Positions 48,171 to 59,420 of a stretch of 64,000 bases of DNA are shown here, in pieces (the stretch's first letter is position 1; the number at the start of each line of letters is the position of its first letter). The notes below the pieces were generated by a model. That model saw only the letters and a list, made by a program, of their open reading frames with translations, was not told where the DNA came from and searched no databases. The position numbers and the translations under genes were made by a program. The DNA comes from Cladochytrium replicatum (lineage: Eukaryota; Chytridiomycota; Chytridiomycetes; Cladochytriales; Cladochytriaceae). The DNA is taken from contig JAHLKD010000103.1 of NCBI GenBank assembly GCA_025526935.1, forward strand, positions 124,001 to 188,000, read 5' to 3'.

Positions 48171-49145
48171 CATGTGTAATCATACATTACATGAAAGAAC
48201 TGGCATTTCTAACTATAGGTCACGGAGAACATGTCATTGTAGACAGGATTATAGCTCATCTTCATGTTCTGCTCACAATGATTATTGTGAACGATCTCTG
48301 GGATCTATATCTCTCTATTTGAGAGAATAATGTTTATATTAGATATTCCTATAAATCTATAGTCACAGGTGAATTATAAAAGGCGCAACAACAGTATATT
48401 TGAATTGTTTGCACAATTCAAAGAGCCTGTGGCAATATGAGATGTGACTGTGGCATTGGAACGTGATTGGAGAAACACGAAACTCTGCCATACACACACC
48501 AACCTGAGTGTCAAAGTTTGGTTTGAGGGGGATGTGATTTGATCAGTTTAAGTGCTGCTGATCTGGGACTTGGGCTAGAGATAGTCCTCAGGTTGGTGTG
48601 TGTATGTGCAGAGTTTTGTGTTTTTCCAATCACACTCTTGTGCCACAGCCACCCGAAATGTCATATCACCATAGGCTCTTTGAATTGTGCAAACAATTCA
48701 AATATACTGTCGTTTCGGCTTTTATGATTAGCCTGTGACTTTAGATTTATAGGAATATCTAATATAAACATTATTCTCTCGAATAGAGAGATATAGATCC
48801 CAGTGATCGTTCACAATAATCATTGTGAGCAGAACATGAAGATTAGCTATAATCTTGTCTACAATGACATGTTCTCTATGAGAAATAAATATGTAGTACC
48901 TTGCATTAATATCATACGAGATGTACTTGAGTATGATATAACTGTCAGCAGCAAACTGATTAGCATCACATTCTTTCTCAAACGCGTGATCACTCTCAGA
49001 ACTCTACTAAAAGGAGGATGTCTTCATGGCCAATAGTTAGAAATGCCAGTTCTTTCATGTAATGTATGATTACGCATGAACTTGTCCCAGACGTCTCTGG
49101 TAAGGCCCTTTCCCCTCAGTGTCGGTAGTGGATGAAGACTGGAGT
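48105..49145. repeat. Large imperfect palindrome made of two copia 3'-end/LTR copies
   Basis: The left arm (about 48105-48508) is the reverse complement of the right arm (about 48587-49145), with a centre near 48548 and a 78-bp spacer. Matching landmarks: ACACACACCAACCTGAG vs CTCAGGTTGGTGTGTGT; AATTGTTTGCACAATTCAAAGAG vs its complement; GGAATATCTAATATAAAC; and GAAAGAACTGGCATTTCTAACTA. The right arm has about 150 extra bp (48880-49030). The right arm is the 3' end of the copia element; the left arm is a second, oppositely oriented copy. Confidence 0.75.
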
Positions 49146-52100
49146 AGCTAGTTCCATATTTGAGATGCATCCACACACCCCCGCAGTCAAAGCTGCGGTA
49201 GACAATGAGGATATTGGTATGAGCGTTGAGTCGCACGTCTGTTTGTTGGTAACGTTTGTATTAGTCAACAAGGGTCAAATCAGATTGACGTGTAAGACCA
49301 AGTGCGCGTGTGAATTTTGAAAATAGTTTGAATGTCAAGGGTTTTGTGAAAATATCAGCAATTTGGTTCTCAGTATCAATCTCTGAGTTCCTGCTGCTTC
49401 TGCCAATTTGAAGATTCGCAAACTTTTCTTGAACATCCATGTGTTTTGTTCTGTGATCATTAAGCAGGTCATTGGCAATAGACTGTGTGGAGGTATTATC
49501 TTGCCAGAGGATCATGGCTTACTTTTGCATGAAATACCAATGATTGCCATGAGGTTTTCCATCCACTTCATCTCACGTGATAATTCATTCAATGCATATA
49601 ACTCTGCTTCAGTGGAAGAGCAAGTTATAACCTGTTGCTTTGTAGACTGCCAGCAAACAGCTGCATTGGCAAACATTACAACATATCCTGTCCTGGAATA
49701 GCGAGGAGGATCATTTGCCCAGTCTGCATCAGCATATCCCATAGGGATGTGTTCATTTGATGCAAACTCATATACACCATCAGAGTGTACGTTGGGAGTG
49801 GGTATGTTGTTGCGTGTGTAATGCAAACCATAGTCCCATGTTCCCAATAAGTAACGATGCAGGCAAGCTAGTGCCTTTTGTCCGCAAACTCGTGGTTCAA
49901 CCTGATGTTGTGCCAAGACATTGACAGCATAAGATAAATCAGGTCTGGTCTTTGTAGCTAGGTACGAGATTTTCATGAGTTCAGAGCGAAAAATAGTTGC
50001 ATCATTTTTGGATAAAATAGGCAAGCTTGTGTCATGTTTGTAGTGAGAAGAAATAGGTGTTTTGGCTGGTTTTAAATTGGATTCCCATAATTTCAATCTC
50101 TGCAATATTTCCTTTGCATATTGAGCATTGGTTATGAAATAACCGTGAGTAGTTTTGATCAATTGCATTTTCAGAATCCATTTGGCTGTAGAGTGACTTC
50201 CGACCTTGAATGAGGAATTCAAGCCATCCATGAAGTCTTGGTAGCCATTTGGGTCTGGAGAAAAATGAAGAATATCATCTACATGAACAGTAGTGTGTTC
50301 ACGTATTTTCACAGTGGAACTGTGCATAGATGATTTCATTTGCCAGAAATGACAAGCATCTGAAAGATCACAGATGTATCCCATGTCTTCATATTTTGCC
50401 CAGAGGCATTTGTACCATTCTCTAGCAGCTTGATGTAAACCATATAAGCTTTTGACAAGATTGCAAACTAATGGATTGCCAGATTCGTCAGTCTCTGTAA
50501 ATCCATGAGGCATTTCAACATAAACATCTTCCTCAAGTGATGCATTGAGAAATGCTCCTGTAATGTCAAATTGATAAATGCGTAATTTGACAATTGCAGC
50601 AAGAGCAACTAGTAATCGAATTGTAGTAGTTTTCACCACAGGAGAATAGGTTTTGTCAAATTCCATTCCCTGTATGTGGGAGAACCCTCTAATACCCATC
50701 ATGCCTTGAATCAGATGATGTTGCCATCTTCATCAAGTTTGTATGAATATACCCATTTACCAGTTAGAAGGTTGTTCCCATTTGGCAAGATGTGTTCATT
50801 CCATGTTCCCAAATTGATAAGTTGTTGATTTTCTTCACACATGGCTGCAAGCCAGTATGGCCATTCATCAGGCCGTGACATAGCTTCCTGGACTGTTTTG
50901 GGAATACTTCTCAAGTGTCCTTGAGGTATAGGAACGTCAGGTGTACTCGATTTTGCTTTCTCATTTATATTGACATTGGGGATATTACGTCTCAACAAAG
51001 GATGTCTTTGCTGGGGATGAAATCTATTTGTTGGAGTAACCATAGGTTGTTGCCTTAAAGTTTGCGGCGTTTGGCTTTGTGTGCAACAAATCGATAATCG
51101 TTGTCATCATCTTCACCAATCCATTGTAGATCTTCCAAATCACTTTGGGAATCATCTTCATTTTGTTCTTGTACGTGTTGCACAGAAAGTGGTACATAAG
51201 TGTCATCGTTCATGTTTAACAAATGGTTATAGTCGTTGGTGGTATCGTGCTCGTCATCAACATTTGAATCATTGTGGGCTATAGGAGTAACATGCATTTG
51301 TGAGATATCCATTCGATGATAAAATCGTTGGTTGGGATCCAACTCCTCATCAGATGAGGTGTTAGCGCTATCATCAGAATCTGAGTCTGTAGTATTGTCA
51401 TTATCGCTATTCACATCAGGTAACTCTGAAATATCAAAATGTTGACCCTGAGGAATAGGATAGTGTTTAGTGAGGTCATTTAAAGTTTGCAATGGTGGGT
51501 TTAAGCCAACAAATACTCCCTCATGAAAAGTAAAATGAAAATATTCGCTTATGCGTTTGGTATTAAGATTCAAAGCATGAATAATTTTCATATCTTCACC
51601 CTTATAACCCAGAAATAGTCCTAGCTCTGACTTCTCTGATACTTTGCGACTAGACCTTTGTTCTGGAGAAATCCAGAGACTAACCAGGGTACCAAAGGTG
51701 TGAATGATTGCCGGATCAATCAGCTTGTCAAAGTAAACAGCATGTGGTACATTCTTAGTTCTAGAATGGTAAACACAATTTTTGACAGTCGCAGCATAAA
51801 GGATGGCAAATTTGATGAACTGTAAAGTATGTGGAAGACCAGCTGTTTCCAGCATAGACTTGTACATCTCTTTCATTGAACAGAAATTCCGTTCAGCAAG
51901 ACCATTCAGCTCTTTGACTGATGCAGGTGAAGAAGGATGGGCATGTATGCGTGGTACCTTGTTACTGCACCAAGTCAAGAATTGATTTGACAATAGTTCT
52001 CCAGAATCGGATCTCACTTCATAGATATGAAGTGGCAGAAATCTATTTTCAACATCTGCAATGTGTCTTAGCATACTATCAGAGGCTTCGCTCTTTCGTT

Positions 52101-52830
52101 GCAAGAAGTAGATTGTGATGTGAGAACTGTATTCATCTACAATAATCTGCCAGTGACCTATTGTTTTGCCACTTCTGACAATTGGTACTGCATCAGAATG
52201 CAGGCGATACAATTTCCTCAGTGCTGGACTTAGCGTTGAGTAAATTGGAGTTTGTACAGCCTTAGTATGATTGCAAATTATGCAGTTCTGTAAAGTAGAC
52301 GAGTTAACAAAATCAAGTGCATCACTCCTGACTTTGGGCAGTTTCTTTCCCAGAGAATGTAAAGTTTGCAGGATTTTCCGCAAATGTATGTGACCAAATT
52401 GCTGGTATAATCTAGCTAATTTGTTAATGGTCACAGCTGAAATGTTGTTACTCCATTATCAGCCATTGTTTGGGAGGATAGACTTAATGTTGCAGATGAA
52501 GCTCCGTCTAAAACTTCACCCCCGGTAATCTCTAGGTTTGTTAGAATCTTTGGGAAAACATTGTTGTCCTTCACTATGTCAAACCTTATACCAGACGTGG
52601 TTGTCTGCTGCTCTTGGGCAGTGTTTGTAGCGGTACCAGGTAAAGCATTCTGTTTGCCAACAGAGAGTGCAGAATTAGAAAGATTCGTCAAAATAGCTGC
52701 ACCTATTTTGGAAGAGTGTTTAAGTAATGGATTAGTAGTATGCAAACTTCCATGAAGATAATATAAACTTCCACTTCTTGAACCAATGGTAACACATTGT
52801 TCAGTTTCTTTGTTTGACAAATACTTTCTC
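49146..52830 (-). mobile_element. Ty1/copia LTR retrotransposon, decayed and 5'-truncated
   Basis: Minus-strand element. From its 5' side it has GAG-pre-integrase, integrase, reverse transcriptase and RNase H, in copia order. A purine-rich tract (GAGGGGAAAGGG, about 49110-49125 read on minus) precedes the 3' LTR, which lies in the right arm of the palindrome. The 5' LTR, gag and protease are missing: the coding sequence runs directly into the repeat array of the hAT element at about 52826. Confidence 0.85.
49261..52826 (-). pseudogene. Copia pol remnant (integrase, reverse transcriptase, RNase H)
   Basis: Segments: about 52431-52826 and 51055-52434 (different frames; GSRSGSLYYLHG, then RLYQQFGHIHLRKI and integrase with HSDAVPI and DEYSSH), 50711-51043, 49512-50702 (reverse transcriptase: YQFDITGAFLNASLEEDVYVEMP, LVKSLYGLHQAAREWY; RNase H start: GYADADWANDP, CSSTEAELYAL) and 49261-49515 (ending FTKPLTFKLFSKFTRALGL). 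Breaks are a frameshift near 52435, stop codons near 51045 and 50705, and a stop at about 49513. The catalytic YVDD box reads HVDD. The element cannot encode a full polyprotein. Confidence 0.88.
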
Positions 52831-53214
52831 AACTTATTAACGGTACTTCAGTGATCTCTATCAAGTACAACTAACCTCTCTATCAATGTTACCAGCAATA
52901 AGATTCTGTCCACCCTGACACTTTCTCAACTCATTGACGTACTTCAGTTATCTCTACCCAATACAACTAACCTCTCTATCAATGTTACTAGCAATAGGAT
53001 TCTGTCCACCCGGACACTTTCTCAACTCATTGACGTACTTCAGTTATCTCTACCCAACACAACTAACCTCTCTATCAATGTTACTAGCAATAGGATTCTG
53101 TCCACCCGCACACTTTCTCAACTCATTGACGGTACTTCAGTGATTCTATCAAGTACCACTAACCTCTCTATCAATGTTACTAGCAATACAATTCTGTCCA
53201 CCCGGACACTTTCC
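52824..53214 (+). repeat. Left terminal tandem array of the hAT element (about 96-bp units)
   Basis: Four units with starts at CTTTCTCAAC 52824, 52921, 53017 and 53113 (spacing 97, 96, 96 bp), ending about 53214. Each unit reads CTTTCTCAACTCATTGACG, then ACTTCAGTTATCTC, then AACCTCTCTATCAATGTTAC, then ATTCTGTCCACCCGGACA. The units are in inverted orientation to those on the right side. Confidence 0.9.
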
Positions 53215-53334
53215 AAGAAGTCACAACTGAAGTTCTGTAACAAACAATTTCTACCACGACAGACCTCGAGAGCTGTGCTTTCTCTGCACCTGGACACTTA
53301 GAGTCAGTAACGTTCCAGCCACACCACAGCAAAA

Positions 53335-55765
53335 ATGGACGCCGCCTTTGTTAAACCAAAGCGTAAGGCAGCGTCTGATGCAAGCCAAAGACTGGTGGAC
53401 AGTCATCCGCTTGACACACAGAAGCGAAGTCTGCCAGCCCCCCAAATTTCAGAGGCGTCCAGCGAGGGGAACAGCATGCAGGACAAACGCAGACGTGTAT
53501 CAGGACACGGTGGCAACAACAGCGCTTGAGAGCCGAGCTCCACATGTTCTTCCAATGACTCCAGCGAGTTGGGCCTGGCTTCTCAGCGTGCACCAGAGCT
53601 TCCTGCCAATGTTAGTTTTGCTGACTCTTCAGTGCGACAGGAGCCTGCAGCTGGATCAGTTCAACCATCAATGCTTTCATCAGACGCAGATGTTGATAGC
53701 ATGTCGGACTGTAGAGGTAGTCGAGCATAGCAAAGGATTACTATAAGGTTGATAATGGTCTGAGAACATGTTTGGTTGCGAAATGCAAGTGGAGCCAGAA
53801 GGTCGATAAGACGGGATCAACAAAGAACTTCCTCTGGCATCTGAAAAACCACCATGGAAGTATTGCCAGGTTGCTTGGACTGTTGGACATCGTCCCCAAG
53901 GGACAACAGACATTGAATTTCAGCTCGCAGGAGAAGGAGCAAAACTTTGTGTTCAATCCAGACGTAGCGTGGCGGTCGATTTTGGACTGGATTGCTGCAG
54001 ACAATCAGGCTTTTACTGTTGTGGAGAACGAGTTATTTGTCAGCATGCTGAAGACTTTTCAGCCAAACTATACACAAAGACGGCAAAATCAGTGAAGCAA
54101 AAGGAGATGGATCTTTACGATAGGCAGAAGGAGCTCGTTAAAGGTCTGATTGTTGGTTCGCCTTCAAAAGTATCAATAACAGCTGACTGTTGGACATCGA
54201 AGAACCAGATTTCTTTTCTTGGAATTACTGCCCACTTCATCACGAAAGAATGGGAGCCACAGGACTTGCTGCTGCAGATGATTCCAATGGTTGGAAAGCA
54301 TGAAGGCGTCGCCATGGCTAGTCAGCTTGTCAAGTGTCTGGATGAATTTGGCATGCTATTGGGTGAACGCTTATTGTGCATTACAACCGACAACGGTTCA
54401 AACAACTTTACCATGAGTGCTAAGCTGGAGACGCTCTTGGAAGATAGGGATATTGCGTGGTCTGCAGAAACTCAACACATGCGGTGTATGGCACACATTA
54501 TCAATCTTGCAGCAAAGGATTTTATCGATACATTCGCGCCCGCAGGGGACACAGTCGCAAATGACGATAACTCCGGCGTTAATGCCATAAACCTTCTTCG
54601 ACGGCTAGTCAGAGGAATCCGGTCTTCCCCAAAACGACGAAGCTCATTTATTGATTCGTGCCGATTTGTGAAACTGGTTCCTCTATTACCAATTATCGAT
54701 GTGACAACTGGCTGGAATAGCACGTTCTATATGGTCAAACGAGCCTTACAGCTACAAGAGGCAATGGACAAAATATGCTGGATTGAAGATTCTTTGAAAG
54801 ATTGGTCAATAAATCCAAAGCAATGGGAGGTCCTACAGAAGATCCGGGATGGTTTGAGTGTTTTCGAGGTTATATCAAAGGCAATCGAGGGGTCTAGATA
54901 TCCAACACTTCCGCTTGTTATTCCATTTTACAACGATCTTATCGATCAACTGGAGGACCTAGAGGATGCAGAATTAGATGAAACTTTCACCAAAGCATTT
55001 CGAAATGCACTAGATAAGCTGAGAATATATTACTCAATCGCTAAGAGCCCGTGTTTAGCAGTTGCTACGGTACTCGATCCTCGTTTTAAGGATCAATATT
55101 ATCGATTTTCAAAGGCTTGGGAGAAAGATGTAGGAAGGGATCAGGTCACCCTAGTGCGGAAAGTCTGGGAGGAATCGTATAAGTCACGGAAAATCAAGAA
55201 CAGTGGTGCCGATGTTTTTGGAAACACGCCAGAACGTCGACACGATTCGAGCGGAGCTTCCGGTGATAGACAGAAAAAAACGGACGCTGAACGCTTGAGA
55301 GCCATTAGATCCGTTTTCATCTGGCAAGAAGAGATTCCTGAGGAAAAAGATGAGCTGGATCGCTATCTTGGCGATCAGGTACTCCGCGGTATTGATTCTG
55401 ATGGGAAGCCAATCAATATTATGGACTGGTGGAAGACCGTTGGAAGTGTGAACTTTCCAGCCCTAAGCCAGATGGCAATGGACTATTTAGGAATACCAGC
55501 AACAAGCGCTCCAGTCGAACGAAAGTTTTCAGCCGAGGTTGATTTGGTACCTGCAACTCGCAACCGCCTTGCTCCAAGAACAATAAATGCGTTGATGTGC
55601 CGTCATGACTGGTTGCATCAATTGAGTGCTGAAGAACCGTTCAAAAATGATTCCCTAGATTCAAAAAGTGATGTTAGTGAGGATTTTGTAAAGGTGCATA
55701 ATTTTGGCGAGGATTTTGATGTGGTATTAGAGTTGGAAGCAACTGACGATAATCCACTCTTATAA
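53335..55765 (+). CDS. hAT-family transposase with BED zinc finger (frame broken)
   Basis: Cut-and-paste transposase. A first ORF from ATG 53335 (MDAAFVKPKRKAASDASQRL) is basic and ends at a stop at 53527. 53772-54095 holds a BED-type finger (CKWSQKVDKTGSTKNFLWHLKNHH) and AFTVVENELFVSML. From 54080 in another frame the core runs to 55765: ITADCWTSKN (first catalytic Asp), CITTDNGSNN (second Asp), the Cys/His motif MRCMAHIINLAAK, and the C-terminal dimerisation domain (WWKTVGSVNFPALSQMAMDY, then ATSAPVERKFS and ATRNRLAPRTINALM). Missing introns could explain the first gap; the frame change near 54080 looks like a real indel. Sequence is otherwise fresh. Confidence 0.85.
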
Positions 55766-55799
55766 ATATAAATTGTTGTTTAGACTGTTCATCTGTTGA

Positions 55800-56265
55800 A
55801 GTACCGTCCAGGAGTTGAGAAAGCGACCGCCTGGACAGAATCCTATTACAAGTAGCATTTGTAGAGAGGTTGGTTGTACTTGATCGAGATCAGTGAAGTA
55901 TCAGTGAAGAACCGTCAATGAGTTGAGAAAGTGTCCGGGTGGACAGAATCGTATTGCTAGTAACATTGATAGAGAGGTTAGTTGTATTGGGTAGAGATCA
56001 CTGAAGTACCGTCAATGAGTTGAGAAAGTGTCCGGGTGGACAGAATCCTATTGCTAGTAGTATTTGTAGAGAGGTTAGCTGTACCTGATAGAGATTACTG
56101 AAGTACCGTCAATGAGTTGAGAAAGTGTCTGGGTGGACAGAATCGTAGTGCTAGTAACATTGATAGAGAGGTTAGTTGTATTGGATAGAGATCACTGAAG
56201 TACCGTCAATGAGTTGAGAAAGTGTCCGGGTGGACAGAATCCTCTCTATCATTGTTACTAGCCAG
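55800..56265 (+). repeat. Right terminal tandem array of the hAT element
   Basis: Five units, starts of GTTGAGAAAG at 55814, 55922, 56019, 56115 and 56213 (spacing 108, 97, 96, 98 bp). They are the reverse complement of the left-side units: GAGTTGAGAAAGTGTCCGGG, then GTGGACAGAATC, then GTAACATTGATAGAGAGG. The last unit is cut short at about 56265 (CATTGTTACTAG). Confidence 0.9.
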
Positions 56266-56403
56266 TTTCTTCCCTAGCTTATTATTATTTTCAGATCGGG
56301 TAGAAAACTATAGTGTCAGGGAAGTATTATAGCATACATTCCTGTAACATTCCGGCTAAGAACACCGGGCCAGTATCTTCCCACGACAAAGAGTACAAAC
56401 ACC

Positions 56404-58075
56404 ATGCCTCGAACTACAAAGAAGCGAGAGTTAAAACAATCCAGACCATCATCTGAAAGAGAATCAAGTGCAGAACCTGTGACTGCACCTGAAACATCTT
56501 TCTGAAGTGGAAGAAGCAGAAGTTGGCCTTGATGTCAAATCGACAGATGTCAAATCGACAGCTCCTTCAAAGAAACCGGCGCGACGTGGTACTAAAGGGG
56601 ATGCTGACTATTTGCTCATCGACGGACTCTGTCCTGCTTCAGACATACGACTTTGGTATCGAAAATTCAAAGGCAAGCAGCCACAGCTACGACTCGGAGG
56701 ACTTCATCAGCAACTGTCAAACAAATCGTGATGAATGCGGCCCAAGATTTGTTCTTCAAGGGTTGATCGACCGACTTAACTCTGACAGCAAGCTAGTTTG
56801 TCAAGCCCTGAACGAAATTCACGATGAATGCAGTGGACGAACAGAGTTCATAACAGCAGCAAACGCCTATCGTATGGAGTGCTTGAAAAGCTCTTCCTTT
56901 CAGAAGGAAACAACATTTCTGGACTTTTACAGGCGGCAGGGACACAAGTACGGCATTTACAGAGGAATGCCCGTCACTGCAAAGGTTGACGAGTTCCAAG
57001 CGACCATCAAACGAGCAGATGAGGACCGTGAAAGGACAAAACAGGTCCTCAAACAGTCAGAACGACTGTTGAACATGACAAAAGATCTTGAAGAGACTGC
57101 AATGAACGAGAGAAGGACCCGCATCGCAGCAGAAGTGCGAGAGAAGGCTCTCATTGATGAATTGGGCAGGGCGGGTGCATTGATTCAGCACGGCGAGCAC
57201 GAAGAGCTAGCAAGATTCAGGGAGATCACCGCTGCAATGGAAAGGGAGAAGCAGGTGACTTCCCAGGAGATTTCACAATGGAAATCACGTGTGACCGCCC
57301 TGGAGGGAGAGCTTGCTGCTCTGAAACGACAGGCTGGTCATTCAGAAGCTGCAGCACCTGCGGCGCCAACATCAACAGGCGGCCTAATAAGCATATCGTC
57401 GGCTATCAAGGGGATTGGTAGAATTCCGAAGGTACATCGAACCAGTTCTCCAACGAGTTCCCTTGCATTGCTTAGCCTGCAGCAGCATCGTCGTACGGCT
57501 ATCCTTTTGGTGAAAGAGGTCACCCAGGGTATCTGCTTCCAGATGCATAAGATCAATGAGGTTATTTATGACCTTAAATTGCCGTCTCTTCCACCATCAA
57601 TCAAGTACGTCAATGTAAACTACGAAGTCCTCTCCCGAAATGAGTTTTTACGGCCCATATTTGTTGAATCAGACGACCGCTCAAGCCGAATATCAACTTC
57701 AAGTAGCAGTGCTCGGAGCAGCCTTACTCTTCTTAGGGTGCACATTTTGCTCGGAAACTGGATACAGCACAATAATTCGCTAAGTACGTCTGCCACTATC
57801 TATCGCATGTTCAGGGCATTAGTGGATGCATATCCTTCTTAGTGGCTAAGGTTCTGGACGGCATACATCGGGCATCTTTCGTCCATAACGCTCCCTGAGG
57901 TGGATTGGAAACCTTGGAAGACAGGTTTAGCCAAGGATTTCATGCTTTCAAATGACGACATTGATCGGTTCATCAGGACTGGGTTGGCGAAGGACGTAAC
58001 CAGTGGTGGATGGGACTCTGACGATATGAACCAGATACAGAAGCTGATTTGGGCTGTTCCACCTATCAACTTGTG
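56404..58075 (+). pseudogene. Unknown coiled-coil protein ORF, frame-broken, beside the hAT element
   Basis: Coding-like sequence runs from ATG 56404 (MPRTTKKRELKQSRPSSERE) through three frames: to 56508, then about 56507-56695 (EEAEVGLDVKST, RRGTKGDADYLLIDGL), then 56640-57842, and after a TAG at 57840-57842 on to 58075 (ending LIWAVPPINL). The centre (about 57000-57330) is a clear coiled coil of Glu/Arg/Lys heptads (DEDRERTKQVLKQSERLL, EVREKALIDELGRAG). No known domain. The breaks look like indels and a nonsense change. It may be a second gene carried by a mobile element, or a host gene relic. Confidence 0.5.
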
Positions 58076-58195
58076 ATTGCTCAGTGGAGTTTTGTTTCTT
58101 TTTACGATAGTGTTTCTAAAATACACACTGTCCACACAGACACAAAGTGTTCATGTAAATATCCGTGGTCTAACTCAAAATTCAATCAATCCTCT

Positions 58196-58378
58196 CCTGG
58201 GCAGCAAAAACCCGGCGGGGCAGGGTCGGGTACGGGTTTCAACCACTTCGGGTCCGGGTATTCCCTTTGTACCCGTCAGTGACCCGGCGGGTCCCCAGAC
58301 AAATACGACCCGACCCAAAGGGTTTGGTGCGGGTCGCCACTGAAACCCGGACCTGACCCGGACCCGCCGAACCTTACA
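58196..58378. repeat. GACCCG/CGGGTC-rich dispersed repeat, right copy
   Basis: Inverted and direct words of GGGTCGGGTACGGGTTT and ACCCGACCCAAAGGG type. It shares style with 46415-46520. It is followed at once by CTTACAGCTTAGCATGATTATGC, which matches about 20 bp of the family A LTR. Confidence 0.45.
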
Positions 58379-58634
58379 GCTTAGCATGATTATGCAAAAT
58401 CAGAGGAAGTAATTTTTTATTTTGAATGTTATAACATGTATTGACAATGCTTAATCAGTACATGTCACCCACGTGTACTTCAACCAAGATTTGGAATCTT
58501 CAGTACTTGGGGAGCCGTGCGAGCCGTAGGAAAGAGGAGCGAAGGCAAGGGCGAATCGAAGGAGGTGTGGCGCGGTACTTGCACGTGACACGATATTGCG
58601 AGAGATATATTTCGTAGGAAATTCGAATCCAGTC

Positions 58635-58707
58635 CCCTATAGGATTTGAACCGCGGAGTTTAGCTTCGAAAAGTCACATTCGTACCGACTGAGCCACTAT
58701 GAGGTCC
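58635..58707 (-). other. tRNA-like sequence with pol III A and B boxes (SINE head or dead tRNA)
   Basis: On the minus strand it starts GGACCTCATAG. It has an A-box TGGCTCAGTCGG (58685-58696) and a B-box GGTTCAAATCC (58642-58652) at tRNA spacing. The acceptor and T stems do not pair well (only two or three T-stem pairs), so a working tRNA is unlikely. It touches the A-rich 3' end of the LINE directly. Confidence 0.45.
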
Positions 58708-59420
58708 TATTTTTTCTATTTTTTTTTAACAATATTATTATTTATTTTGCACATACAATGCATAACAAAAAACAACACCCAAAGTGCCTTACAAGATGGT
58801 CATGGACCAGCACATAGGGAAGCGCGCGCAGCATAAGGAAAAGCAACAAAGCAAAACAGAGAATGTAAACTCAAACCTGTGGCTACCTGTCAGATACTGC
58901 TAAGGTGCCAAAAAAACAGGTGAGTAATAAATAATGAAAAAAGAAACCGTTAAAGATCCACAAATGCAGGGCCAAAGAGGGAGTCTGGAGGAGAAAATTC
59001 TAATGGCAGACCCATACAATGAAGCCAAATCTTATGGAGACAACAAAAAACTAGATACCAGGTGCAAGATTTGCTGGGTTGACAATGCGAAGTGGACGAA
59101 GGCTATCAATTGCAACGTCAAGCGGAAGTTGTAAAACAGGAACAGGAACAGGAGGCAACAATAGGTCAAGACGCAAACATTCTGAAACATGAGATCTAGA
59201 GAGTGTTGCAGTGCGGCAGTGACAACACTGCTTGCGGGGGTGATAAAACAAACGTACTGCAGAAGCCTCAAGATTGACGAAATAGGGAAGCATGGAGGAG
59301 CAATTGCTAGCGCATGAGGGTGTGCAGATGCAAGGGGAGCAAAGCTAGCAGCTATAGAACCATAGGCAGATGAGGCTACTTGGTGAAAGTGATTTGCGAT
59401 AACATCAGAAGGTTTGGGAA

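Noticed and set aside
52824-56265. Possible CRISPR array because of regular repeats
   Set aside because: Units are contiguous 96-bp tandem repeats without unique spacers, lie at both ends of a transposase in inverted orientation, and the genome is eukaryotic.
58635-58707. Functional tRNA gene on the minus strand
   Set aside because: A and B boxes are good, but acceptor, anticodon and T stems do not pair properly.
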